From positions 1 to 64,000 of the forward strand of contig JANJXG010000003.1 of NCBI GenBank assembly GCA_024709145.1: a stretch of DNA of 64,000 nucleotides, written 5' to 3'. A program made the position numbers and the translations under genes. Source of the stretch: Bacteroidales bacterium. Lineage in GTDB: Bacteria > Bacteroidota > Bacteroidia > Bacteroidales > F082. A model generated the notes under the pieces. That model made no database searches, was not told the DNA's origin, and was given only the letters and a program-made list of their open reading frames with translations. Shown piece by piece: positions 7,950 through 15,890 of the stretch; the stretch's first letter is position 1; each line of letters begins with the position of its first letter.

Positions 7950-8564
7950 TTAAAGTTCAGCGACAAATTTTGCGCTAACGCCATAAATTTTGTGCAAACG
8001 CTCGATCACGCGGTTTACCTCACTTTTTCTGCATCGCAACTCCAGCGAACAAGCAAGTTCAAAATTGGTCTTAACGGGCTGAAGGTTTTCTTCTTTCAGA
8101 ATCCGCATCACTTCATTCATCAAAGGGTAAGTGAAGTCAACCTCATATAGCGCATCAACTGTGCGTTCTGATTTGCCGGCATTGTCGAGCGCTTCTCGGG
8201 CAGCTGTTTTGTAAGCGTTAACCAATCCGCTGACTCCCAGTTTGATGCCGCCAAAATATCTAACCACTACAACCAAAACATTGGTCACTTCGGCTGAATA
8301 AATCTGATTCAGTATTGGTTTGCCTGCGCTGCCCGAAGGTTCACCGTCATCATTGGCTCTGAAAAGGTGCTTGTCGGCTCCCAATACCCATGCATAGCAA
8401 TGATGACGGGCATCAAAATACTTTTTCCGCAAAAGATTCAGCTGTTCTTTAATGTCCTCTTCCGAAAAAACAGGAACGGCGTGAGCGATGAATTTGCTGC
8501 CTTTTTCTTTGTAAAGACCTTCGGCAGCTTGTTGTATAACATAATAGGTGTCGTCGGTTTTCAT
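7950..8564 (-). CDS. YigZ/IMPACT family protein
   Basis: A 204-aa protein of the UPF0029/IMPACT family, also called YigZ. The family hallmark ANDDGEPSGSAGKPIL is intact, followed by VVVVRYFGGIKLG. The N-terminal half is the conserved IMPACT domain and the C-terminal ~60 residues form a small ferredoxin-like DUF1949 domain. The eukaryotic relative modulates Gcn2 signalling; the bacterial role is not settled. Its start overlaps the stop of the upstream EamA transporter gene by 4 nt (ATGA), so the two are probably translationally coupled. Confidence 0.9.
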   Translation of the reverse strand: MKTDDTYYVIQQAAEGLYKEKGSKFIAHAVPVFSEEDIKEQLNLLRKKYFDARHHCYAWVLGADKHLFRANDDGEPSGSAGKPILNQIYSAEVTNVLVVVVRYFGGIKLGVSGLVNAYKTAAREALDNAGKSERTVDALYEVDFTYPLMNEVMRILKEENLQPVKTNFELACSLELRCRKSEVNRVIERLHKIYGVSAKFVAEL

Positions 8565-9415
8565 CCCATTGAAATAAACATGATGGCCACGATGGCCAGG
8601 GCAATTCCCAAACGGTTGAGCAGGCTGAGACGGATTCCAAACAAGGTGAAGTCGGCCAAGGCTGCCAGCATCACAATGCCAGAATTGATCACCGGAAACA
8701 TGACTGAGCTGTCGAAATAATCCATGCTCCTGAAGAGAAAATAGGTTGAGGCGAAGTTGAAAATCCCCAGCAGGATACCGGCAGCCAGGTTCTTAACAGC
8801 CGGTTGCTGAACACCTTTGATAAACTGAATGGCAAGGATAACCGAGCCGATCATCAGCGACATGAAGAATATCACCGATAAAACAAGGTGTAAATCCTTG
8901 TCGATGTAATGGTAGTCGGTGTATTTCATAATCAGGTCGTTGCCTCCCGTGCCAAGAAAAATAGCGACCGGCAGCCAGATCGTCGATAATTGAAACTTCT
9001 GCTTGCTGTCGTTAAGAAAGGTGAGATAAATAGCCGGCAAAGCAATGAGTAAACCGATGATTTTGAAGAAAGTAAGATCTTCATTGAAAAGCAGAAATCC
9101 GCCGGTAACAGGAATGATCACCGACATACGGCTTGCTACTGCCGTAAGTGCCACACCTGCCCGTTGCGAAGAGAGGGCGAAGAGAAAAAAAGTTGCTATA
9201 AACATCATTCCCAGGATGATGGTGAGCCCGATCCAGGGTTTTCCGGCGAGGTCGTAAAGGCTGACTTTGCCCTCATACGATAGCAGGCCGATGCTGCCTG
9301 CCACAAGGTAATTCACCACAATGGCCTGAAGATTATCTATTTTCCAACGGCTGAAATAACGAAAGGCAATCAAAATGGCTGTTGAAAACAGTATGGAAAG
9401 GATTAGATAGGGCAT
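8561..9415 (-). CDS. EamA/DMT family transporter
   Basis: About 284 aa with ten predicted hydrophobic segments arranged as two EamA-like halves, a small-molecule exporter or permease of the inner membrane with unknown substrate. The ATG at 9415 (MPYLILSILFST) was chosen over an upstream in-frame TTG at 9439, because a -7 box, TATTTTTG on the minus strand (9429-9436), lies between them and would place the transcript start after the TTG. It overlaps the downstream YigZ gene by 4 nt. Confidence 0.85.
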   Translation of the reverse strand: MPYLILSILFSTAILIAFRYFSRWKIDNLQAIVVNYLVAGSIGLLSYEGKVSLYDLAGKPWIGLTIILGMMFIATFFLFALSSQRAGVALTAVASRMSVIIPVTGGFLLFNEDLTFFKIIGLLIALPAIYLTFLNDSKQKFQLSTIWLPVAIFLGTGGNDLIMKYTDYHYIDKDLHLVLSVIFFMSLMIGSVILAIQFIKGVQQPAVKNLAAGILLGIFNFASTYFLFRSMDYFDSSVMFPVINSGIVMLAALADFTLFGIRLSLLNRLGIALAIVAIMFISMG

Positions 9416-9428
9416 GAAGTCTTTTTGG

Positions 9429-9436
9429 CAAAAATA
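9429..9436 (-). promoter_or_regulatory. -7 box for the EamA-YigZ operon
   Basis: TATTTTTG on the minus strand fits TAnnTTTG, 13 nt upstream of the chosen ATG. No clear -33 TTTG was seen. Confidence 0.45.
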
Positions 9437-9551
9437 CAAATCAACAGCTTAAGACCCGATTTTGAATGGTCTGAAGGGTTATTTTTTTTATGGCTGTAAC
9501 ATTTTTGCCGGCAGCTGCGTCAAATGTCCAAATCTTTAAATCTTTAACAAC

Positions 9552-11108
9552 ATGAATGCAATAAGAACCAAACATTATCTCTTTCTCTTTGTGCTTTTAA
9601 CCTTTTTCGGGTTTACATCCCTGGCGCAGAATGCCGGAAGCGGAAAAATGACAGGCAAAACTTTTGAAGTTCCGGCTTTCACCGGTATCGAAGTAGGGGG
9701 CGCTACCAAAGTTCAATACACCCAGGCCGACGAATATAAGGTGTATGTTGAAACCGACGAAAACCTCCTGGATCAGGTTAAAGTGGTTGTTGTCAACAAT
9801 ATGCTGAGTATCTCCAATCCAAAATCAGGACAGTTGAAAGCCATCATCACATCACCGGTGCTCAATCAGGTAGAAGTAAGTGGTGCAGCTTCTTTTTCAG
9901 CCGAACATGCCATCAGAAGTGAGCAGCTTTCGTTCAATGTAAGCGGGGCATCGCGTATAAACGTCGTTTTGAATGTCAATCAACTCGATACCAAACTATC
10001 GGGTGCTTCCAAAGCCACGCTCACCGGTCAGGCACAGCTTCATCAGGTCAGCCTGAGTGGTGCATCCAATCTCAATGGCAAAGACCTCGAAACCGAGACC
10101 ACCAGCATTTCAGCCAGCGGAGCCAGTGATGCATGGATTTCGGCCAACCAGCTTCAACAGGAGCTCAGCGGTGCTGCCAGGGTTAATTATGCCAAAGAAC
10201 CCATTTCCATCGATAAAAAGATTGAAAACGTGATTGTTAGTACCTCAGAATCCTCCGATGGTGATACGGTGAATGTGAACGTCGGGTCGGTAAAAGTTCA
10301 GGTGATCGATGGCGACTCTACCGTTGTGGTTGTTGGCTCAAGAAGAATCGTCGTTGACGAGAAAGGTAGTGTCAATATCAGGCGTGATGATAAGAAACAT
10401 AAGTTCAATGGTCATTGGGCAGGTGTTGAACTTGGCATCAATGGCTTGCTGACACCTGATTTCAATATGAGTTACGACAAGGGACTTGAGTTTCTTGATC
10501 AGCGGATGGAGAAAAGCATCCACGTCAACATCAATTTTTATGAGCAAAACATCCCGCTGAATAAGAACGGAACGGTGGGTCTTGTCAGTGGTTTGGGATT
10601 GAGTTTTCACAACTACCGTTTTGCCAACAATGTGATGCTGGCAAATGAGAACAACCAATTCACCGGATATTATATGGAAGGTGTCAGCGTAAAAAAGAGT
10701 AAGCTTGTCAATTCATACCTTACCTTGCCGCTGTATCTGGAATTTCAAACCAATGCCACGCGCCGCAAGGAGAAAGCCCACCTTGCCATTGGTGCCGTAG
10801 CCGGATGGCGTTTCAGTTCTCATACCAAGATTTATTTCCTTGAATCTAACAAAGAATTTCAGCTCAGAGATCCATTGTCAGGACAGCTTTTGCCCGAAAT
10901 CATGCGCACACCTGCTGCTTCCAACCGCAACATCGTGAAGGATCACAACAGCTTTCAGCAAACTCCCTTTAAACTTGATGCCAGTGTGAGGGTTGGCTGG
11001 GGAATCGTAAACCTGTATGCCAATTACGCCTTAACACCAATGTTTATTAAAAACAGGGGTCCGGAATTGTATCCTTTCGCCGTAGGTATCACTTTAACAG
11101 GCTGGTAG
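9552..11108 (+). CDS. DUF2807 adhesin-head protein with C-terminal outer-membrane barrel-like domain
   Basis: 518 aa. A signal peptide covers residues ~1-25 (ends FTSLAQ). Residues ~35-210 hold DUF2807 (GIN domain), recognisable by repeating short beta motifs such as VSGAASF, VSGASRI, LSGASKA, LSGASNL and ASGASDA, a right-handed beta-helix-like head. The C-terminal ~220 residues (HWAGVELGINGLLTPDF onward) resemble a Bacteroidota outer-membrane beta-barrel of the PorT/OmpA-like kind and end in FAVGITLTGW. The likely location is the outer membrane. Exact role unknown. A 12-bp hairpin terminator follows. Confidence 0.8.
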   Translation: MNAIRTKHYLFLFVLLTFFGFTSLAQNAGSGKMTGKTFEVPAFTGIEVGGATKVQYTQADEYKVYVETDENLLDQVKVVVVNNMLSISNPKSGQLKAIITSPVLNQVEVSGAASFSAEHAIRSEQLSFNVSGASRINVVLNVNQLDTKLSGASKATLTGQAQLHQVSLSGASNLNGKDLETETTSISASGASDAWISANQLQQELSGAARVNYAKEPISIDKKIENVIVSTSESSDGDTVNVNVGSVKVQVIDGDSTVVVVGSRRIVVDEKGSVNIRRDDKKHKFNGHWAGVELGINGLLTPDFNMSYDKGLEFLDQRMEKSIHVNINFYEQNIPLNKNGTVGLVSGLGLSFHNYRFANNVMLANENNQFTGYYMEGVSVKKSKLVNSYLTLPLYLEFQTNATRRKEKAHLAIGAVAGWRFSSHTKIYFLESNKEFQLRDPLSGQLLPEIMRTPAASNRNIVKDHNSFQQTPFKLDASVRVGWGIVNLYANYALTPMFIKNRGPELYPFAVGITLTGW

Positions 11109-11133
11109 AATCGCTGATTGAAAGATGTTAACC

Positions 11134-11166
11134 AACAAAGGCAGGCATTCCCTGCCTTTGTTGTTT
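11134..11166 (+). terminator. Hairpin terminator after the DUF2807 gene
   Basis: A 12-bp perfect stem, AACAAAGGCAGG / CCTGCCTTTGTT (11134-11145 and 11151-11162), with a 5-nt loop. The tract after it is only weakly T-rich (GTTTG). Confidence 0.65.
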
Positions 11167-11232
11167 GCAACCCATTGCGAAGCATTTTCCTTGAAAACAA
11201 GTCCGTCGGCAAGAAAAGTGGGGAAGAATACT

Positions 11233-11240
11233 TATCTTTG
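11233..11240 (+). promoter_or_regulatory. -7 box for the GH13 gene
   Basis: TATCTTTG is an exact TAnnTTTG match 24 nt upstream of the ATG at 11265. It supports that start over a longer in-frame reading that begins at 11118. Confidence 0.5.
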
Positions 11241-11264
11241 GTAACTCAAAATCACAAGCCCGCT

Positions 11265-14087
11265 ATGAAACGCATTTTTCAATTATTCACTGTTATCCTT
11301 TTCGTCTGGCACTCAGAAGCAATGGCCCAGATCATCACTGCCGAACCGGTATTCCCAACTGATCAAAGCCAGGTTGTAATCACCTTCGATGCCACGCAGG
11401 GCAATGCAGGTCTTGCAGGTTACACAGGCGATGTGTATGCCCACACAGGAGTGATCACCACCGCCAGTCAAAGTGGTTCCGACTGGAAATATGTTGTGGC
11501 TGCCTGGACAACAAACCTGCCTAAAGCCAAGATGACACGCGTCGGTACCGATCTTTATACCCTTACCATCGGGCCGGATATCAGAGCCTATTATGGTGTT
11601 CCTGAGGGTGAAACAATCCTCCAGATGGCCTTTGTTTTCAGAAGTTCAGGGCCGGTAGGTGGTTCTGTTTTGGTTGGAAAGACCGAACAAAATGGTGACA
11701 TCTATTATGATGTGTATGCGGGTGGTTTGAATGTAGTCTTTGTTCAGCCCGATGCTTCGCAGCTTTTATCCGAGTCAGGTGAAACTGTGCCACTGGTCGT
11801 GGCCTCGATCGATGCCGATTCAACTGCCTTGTTTATCAATGGGAGCCGTGTGGCGGGAACTACGGCAGGTAGTCTGTCGTGGAATTTCACACCATCGCAA
11901 ACAGGCTCTTATGTCATTATCGCCAAAGCATTCGCTGAAAATGAGACCGTGAGCGATACGCTCGATCTTTATGTGAGACCGGCTGTTACGATCGCAGAAG
12001 TGCCCGAAGGGATGATTGACGGGGTGAATTATCTCAGTCCGACCAGCGTGCTGATTTCACTTTTTGCACCCTATAAGGAATATGTTTTTATCATTGGTGA
12101 TTTCAACAATTGGGCACTCGATCAGACGAACTACATGAAAAAGAATGCTGAAGGAACCCGTTTTTGGATTCAACTCGACAACCTTAGCCCGGGTACCGAA
12201 TATGCTTATCAGTTTCTGATTGATGGTGACCTCCGTATCGCTGACCCTTATACAGCCAAAATTCTCGATCCATGGAACGACTCCTGGATTCCATCGTTTA
12301 ATTATCCCGACCTAAAACCCTATCCAACGGGTAAAACAAGTGGCATTGTCTCCGTTTTTCAAACCAATCAGACTGCCTATGTCTGGCAGGTGAATGATTT
12401 TACCCCTCCCGCTCCAGATCAGCTGATTATCTATGAATTGCATGTGCGCGATTTTGTGGGAACAAAAAGTATCAAAACTGTGATGGATACCCTTGACTAT
12501 CTGCAACGGCTCGGTGTAAATGCCATCGAACTGATGCCTGTCAACGAATTTGAAGGCAACGATTCGTGGGGATATAACCCGTCATTTTATTTTGCCACCG
12601 ACAAAGCTTATGGAACAGTCAACGATTACAAAGCCTTCATTGATGCCTGCCACAGTCGTGGTATGGCGGTGATAATCGACATGGTTTTAAACCATTCCTT
12701 TGGTCAGTCGCCCCTCGTTCAAATGTATCTTGAAGCCAATGGCCAGGTTTCAGCCAACAGCCCCTGGTACAACCAAAGCTGTCCGCACCCTCCCTACTGC
12801 TGGGGTTATGATTTCAATCATCAAAGTCAGCACACCAAAGATTTTGTCGACAGGGTAAACCGTTACTGGCTGGAAGAGTTTAAAGTTGACGGCTTCCGTT
12901 TTGATTTCACCAAAGGTTTCACCAACACACAAGGTGATGGCAGCAATTATGATGCTTCAAGAATCGCGATCCTCAAGCGTATGGCCGATCAGATCTGGAA
13001 CGTAAACGACAATGCTTTTGTCATTCTTGAGCATTTCGCCCCCAATACTGAGGAGAAGGAACTGGCCAATTACGGCATGATGATCTGGGGAAACATGACC
13101 CATGCCTACAATCAAAGCACAATGGGCTATCTTGCCGATTCTGATTTTTCATGGGTTTCATATAAAAAGAGGGGTTGGGACAATGCACATCTTGTGGGTT
13201 ACATGGAAAGCCATGATGAAGAGCGCCAGGCTTATAAGAACATTAAATATGGTAACAACAGCAATTCTGCCCATAACCCGAGAAACCTGAATATCGGGGT
13301 GAAACGCAGTGCTGCGGCTGCTTCAATGTTTCTGTTGGTGCCCGGTCCAAAGATGATCTGGCAATTTGGTGAATTGGCTTATGATTATAGTATCAACCAT
13401 TGTCCCGACGGGAGCTACAACGAAAACTGCCGCACCAGCCAAAAACCTGTTAAATGGGACTACCAGCAGGATTGGAACAGGCGGTTGTTGTACAACTATT
13501 ACAGCAGCCTGATCGAACTCCGTAAAGCCCATGATGTTTTCCGGACGGATAATTTTACCATCAATGCCAATGCCATTACCAAAAACATGCAGCTCATCGA
13601 CGATGAGATGTCGGTGGCTGTGTTGGCAAATTTCGATGTAACAGCGAAGAATATCATCCCTCAGTTTTCGTCACCCGGCACATGGTATAACTACTACGGC
13701 GGTGATTCATTAATCGTTACCGATGTTAATGCCACTGTATTCCTCAATCCCGGTGAATTTAGGGTATACACAACAAAGCGCTTGTCAGCACCTGATTTTG
13801 TTGGGTTGGATGAAAATGGCAGCGGCCCTGAAGCAGGTATGTCTATTTTTCCGAACCCGGCCTCTTTTGAAACCGTCATTACGCTCGAACTTTTCGAATC
13901 AGCTTTTTGCCGCATCGATCTCGTGAATGCATTCGGACAGGTTGTTGAGAATGTTTATACAGGAAAACTTCATCAGGGCACCACTGAACTCAGGATTCCG
14001 GGGCTTACCGAGCATCCTTCCGGCTTATATTTCCTGCGCCTTGATACAGGACAGCGGTATGTAACACGCAAACTTATCATTGACTAA
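11265..14087 (+). CDS. Secreted GH13 alpha-amylase family enzyme with T9SS sorting domain
   Basis: 940 aa, starting with a signal peptide (MKRIFQLFTVILFVW to EAMAQ). Domains in order: an N-terminal DUF4961-like beta domain (~25-240), a CBM48/E-set module (~255-345, FIIGDFNNWALDQ), a GH13 TIM barrel (~375-800), a C-terminal beta domain, and a T9SS type A sorting domain in the last ~85 residues (SIFPNPAS). The catalytic triad is intact: nucleophile Asp547 in GFRFDF, acid/base Glu589 in VILEHF, and Asp651 in ESHDEER. It probably cleaves alpha-glucans outside the cell. The exact linkage cannot be assigned. The upstream -7 box rules out the longer reading frame starting at 11118. Confidence 0.9.
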   Translation: MKRIFQLFTVILFVWHSEAMAQIITAEPVFPTDQSQVVITFDATQGNAGLAGYTGDVYAHTGVITTASQSGSDWKYVVAAWTTNLPKAKMTRVGTDLYTLTIGPDIRAYYGVPEGETILQMAFVFRSSGPVGGSVLVGKTEQNGDIYYDVYAGGLNVVFVQPDASQLLSESGETVPLVVASIDADSTALFINGSRVAGTTAGSLSWNFTPSQTGSYVIIAKAFAENETVSDTLDLYVRPAVTIAEVPEGMIDGVNYLSPTSVLISLFAPYKEYVFIIGDFNNWALDQTNYMKKNAEGTRFWIQLDNLSPGTEYAYQFLIDGDLRIADPYTAKILDPWNDSWIPSFNYPDLKPYPTGKTSGIVSVFQTNQTAYVWQVNDFTPPAPDQLIIYELHVRDFVGTKSIKTVMDTLDYLQRLGVNAIELMPVNEFEGNDSWGYNPSFYFATDKAYGTVNDYKAFIDACHSRGMAVIIDMVLNHSFGQSPLVQMYLEANGQVSANSPWYNQSCPHPPYCWGYDFNHQSQHTKDFVDRVNRYWLEEFKVDGFRFDFTKGFTNTQGDGSNYDASRIAILKRMADQIWNVNDNAFVILEHFAPNTEEKELANYGMMIWGNMTHAYNQSTMGYLADSDFSWVSYKKRGWDNAHLVGYMESHDEERQAYKNIKYGNNSNSAHNPRNLNIGVKRSAAAASMFLLVPGPKMIWQFGELAYDYSINHCPDGSYNENCRTSQKPVKWDYQQDWNRRLLYNYYSSLIELRKAHDVFRTDNFTINANAITKNMQLIDDEMSVAVLANFDVTAKNIIPQFSSPGTWYNYYGGDSLIVTDVNATVFLNPGEFRVYTTKRLSAPDFVGLDENGSGPEAGMSIFPNPASFETVITLELFESAFCRIDLVNAFGQVVENVYTGKLHQGTTELRIPGLTEHPSGLYFLRLDTGQRYVTRKLIID

Positions 14088-14090
14088 GTT

Positions 14091-14118
14091 AAAAGAGGCT
14101 CTGAAGCCTCTTTTTTTT
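14091..14118 (+). terminator. Intrinsic terminator after the GH13 gene
   Basis: GAGGCT (14095-14100), loop CTGA, AGCCTC (14105-14110), eight T after it, and an A-run before it that extends the stem. Confidence 0.85.
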
Positions 14119-14218
14119 AAAAATACCTGGATAGTATGTCCTGAGCATTTGCCTGATTTTTTGAGGGCGGGGTGTGGTTGACGTAAGCAATCAATTCGCA
14201 GGACTTTGAAAACAAACA

Positions 14219-14605
14219 CTAGTTTATTTGCTGTTCACACTGATCGATGCCGACATAGGTAGAATCGGTTGTGATGGCTTTGTAACTAACTTTAACATAG
14301 CCTTCATTGACTTTGACGCTGGCCTTGGCACGCATTTTAGCCTGGCCGGTGAAAGTGAAATGCTGTTCAGCCGGCACTTCAGGCAACTGAATCGTAACTT
14401 CACCTTCAGGAGTGATATAGGTCCAGGAGACAACCTTGAAATCACCCTCGCCTTCGAGCTTGTAGGTCACACGGATGGTATCGGCATCAAGTGAATGCTC
14501 AACACTTTGAAGCTCACAACCCAGTTCAGTGAAGGTTATTTCATCTTCACAGCTTGTGATGCACAGCATTATTGCAGCCAGCAATGGGATCAATTGTTTT
14601 TTCAT
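14219..14605 (-). CDS. Small putative lipoprotein
   Basis: 128 aa, unrecognised family. The N-terminus MKKQLIPLLAAIMLCITSC is a lipoprotein signal with the lipid-attachment Cys at residue 19, followed by an acidic, beta-rich domain of ~105 residues. Its start overlaps the stop of the upstream thioesterase gene by 4 nt (ATGA), so the two are probably coupled, and it is the last gene of a three-gene minus-strand operon with OsmC. It may be a small envelope protein; nothing in it points to a catalytic role. Confidence 0.7.
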   Translation of the reverse strand: MKKQLIPLLAAIMLCITSCEDEITFTELGCELQSVEHSLDADTIRVTYKLEGEGDFKVVSWTYITPEGEVTIQLPEVPAEQHFTFTGQAKMRAKASVKVNEGYVKVSYKAITTDSTYVGIDQCEQQIN

Positions 14606-14988
14606 GTGTTGAGCTGAGCCATAAATTTTGCTTCGTCCACAATGAATCGGGTGTGTGTTCCATGTCCGATCAGCAGCTCATCGTCCCAGACTGAGACTTC
14701 AAAAACGACTTTCCTGCCCTGTACTTCGGTTACACGGCTCTCACAGCGCATTAATTCTCCTATGGCTGAAGCCCTCAGGTGCTTCACATTAACTTCTGTT
14801 CCAACGCTGGTCATGCCATTGGGGAGCAAAGGATGGATGCTGCGCATGGCTGTTGTTTCCATCAGTGCGATCATGGCGGGAGTGGCATAAACATCTACCA
14901 GGCCGGAGCCATAACGCTTCGCTGTATTTTCGTGACTCACAGTTTCAAAACCTTCGCCCCTGATGCCGGTGCTTATAATTGATTCCAT
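14602..14988 (-). CDS. Hotdog-fold thioesterase, FlK-like
   Basis: 128 aa, the usual size for a single hotdog domain. It resembles the fluoroacetyl-CoA thioesterase/FlK group: a Thr and a Glu lie on the central helix (TPAMIALMETTAM), with a His in TEVNVKHLRAS, giving the Thr-Glu-His pattern of that group. It probably hydrolyses an acyl-CoA in the cytoplasm; the substrate is unknown. The gene is 6 nt downstream of an OsmC gene and overlaps the lipoprotein gene after it. Confidence 0.8.
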   Translation of the reverse strand: MESIISTGIRGEGFETVSHENTAKRYGSGLVDVYATPAMIALMETTAMRSIHPLLPNGMTSVGTEVNVKHLRASAIGELMRCESRVTEVQGRKVVFEVSVWDDELLIGHGTHTRFIVDEAKFMAQLNT

Positions 14989-14994
14989 TGTTCG

Positions 14995-15405
14995 TCAGTC
15001 TTTAAAAATAAGCGTCACATCCTGTTTAAGCTCAGGATGCAGACTTAGCGCTACAGGACAGGTTTTGGAGATGATTTCCAGTATTTTTTTATGTTTCTGG
15101 CTGTAAGAAACCTCAGGAAATTCGATGATAATGGTGATGCCGGCAATACGACGCGGATCGGAAGCCATTGTTTTTGTTACGGAGGCTTTGGCTCCGTCGA
15201 TGCTGAATCCATGCTCCCGTGCAGCGATGCCCATAATGGTGAGCATACAGCTCGACAAAGAAGCCGAAACAAGGTCGGTAGGGGAAAACACCTCGCCTTT
15301 GCCGTTGTTGTCGACAGGAGCATCAGTTAAGACTTTCGTTCCCGAGGCCAAATGTGTCATCTCGGTGCGAAGGCCGGTTGTATAAAGAACTTCGAAATTT
15401 GCCAT
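14995..15405 (-). CDS. OsmC family protein
   Basis: 136 aa, typical OsmC/Ohr length. The two redox cysteines of the family are visible at Cys53 (SLSSCMLT) and Cys116 (ISKTCPVALSLHP). Members act as thiol-dependent peroxidases on organic hydroperoxides in the cytoplasm; this one belongs to the OsmC/YhfA-like side. First gene of a minus-strand operon with the thioesterase and lipoprotein. A -7 box, TAGTTTTG, lies just upstream. Confidence 0.9.
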   Translation of the reverse strand: MANFEVLYTTGLRTEMTHLASGTKVLTDAPVDNNGKGEVFSPTDLVSASLSSCMLTIMGIAAREHGFSIDGAKASVTKTMASDPRRIAGITIIIEFPEVSYSQKHKKILEIISKTCPVALSLHPELKQDVTLIFKD

Positions 15406-15418
15406 GTGATTTTTTTTG

Positions 15419-15426
15419 CAAAACTA
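15419..15426 (-). promoter_or_regulatory. -7 box for the OsmC operon
   Basis: TAGTTTTG on the minus strand, 13 nt upstream of the OsmC ATG, fits TAnnTTTG. No convincing -33 element. Confidence 0.45.
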
Positions 15427-15448
15427 AGGAGTTTGGACTTAGGAAAAT

Positions 15449-15482
15449 TAAAAAAAGCCCCCCGATTCACATCGGAAGGCCC
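15449..15482 (-). terminator. Terminator of the Cys/Lys-rich small gene
   Basis: On the minus strand GCCTTCCGAT pairs with ATCGGGGGGC (two G-T wobbles) around a GTGA loop and is followed by seven T. It lies 34 nt past the stop of the 75-aa gene and isolates that gene from the OsmC operon. Confidence 0.8.
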
Positions 15483-15515
15483 AAACCAAATTAAAACAAA
15501 ACGTTAGGATGAGTA

Positions 15516-15743
15516 TTATTTCTTTTCTTCAGATTTTTTTTCATCGCATTTGGCTGACTTTTCTTCGCTGCAGCATTTTTTCTTTGTTGTGCAATCAGAT
15601 TTTTTCTTGTCGTCAGCTTTCTTCTTGTCGTCGTCCATACGAACCATTTCTACACCGGTGGTAGCGGCGATAACTGATTGAAGACTGCCTGTTCCCAGGG
15701 CAACGAAAGTGAAGAGGGCGATGGTGAGAGCTAATTTTTTCAT
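15516..15743 (-). CDS. Small exported Lys/Asp/Cys-rich protein
   Basis: 75 aa, no recognised family. Residues 1-26 form a signal peptide (MKKLALTIALFTFVALGTG to SVIAA). The mature ~48 residues are almost all Lys, Asp, Glu and Ser, with four Cys (SDCTTKKKCCSEEKSAKC), suggesting a disordered polyelectrolyte that could bind metal or form disulfides; this is inference. It has its own -7 box (TACTTTTG, 15772-15779 minus) and its own terminator, and shares a control region with the divergent RprXY-like operon. The phased GTTAA repeats lie about 37-73 bp upstream of its predicted transcript start, a typical activator position, so it may be a target of that system. Confidence 0.75.
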   Translation of the reverse strand: MKKLALTIALFTFVALGTGSLQSVIAATTGVEMVRMDDDKKKADDKKKSDCTTKKKCCSEEKSAKCDEKKSEEKK

Positions 15744-15771
15744 ATTGTTTATGTCTTTAAATTTTGTTCAC

Positions 15772-15779
15772 CAAAAGTA
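15772..15779 (-). promoter_or_regulatory. -7 box for the Cys/Lys-rich small gene
   Basis: TACTTTTG on the minus strand, an exact consensus match 28 nt upstream of the ATG. The direct repeats at 15802-15838 lie immediately upstream of this promoter. Confidence 0.5.
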
Positions 15780-15801
15780 TGTCAAGCTGCGGGCCAATGT
15801 T

Positions 15802-15838
15802 GTTAATGTGTCGTTAAATCCTGTTAATGATACGTTAA
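15802..15838. promoter_or_regulatory. Phased GTTAA direct repeats, candidate response-regulator operator
   Basis: GTTAA occurs at 15802, 15813, 15823 and 15834, spacings of 11, 10 and 11 bp, with a weaker fifth unit GTTTT at 15843. The larger unit TGTTAATGnnnCGTTAAA is repeated exactly 21 bp apart. Direct half-sites about one helical turn apart are the binding pattern of OmpR/PhoB-family regulators, and the neighbouring operon encodes one. The block lies between divergent promoters, roughly 37-78 bp upstream of both predicted transcript starts. Confidence 0.6.
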
Positions 15839-15890
15839 AACTGTTTTATTCGATCTTTACTGTGTATTTTTACAGTCTAAAACCCTGATA

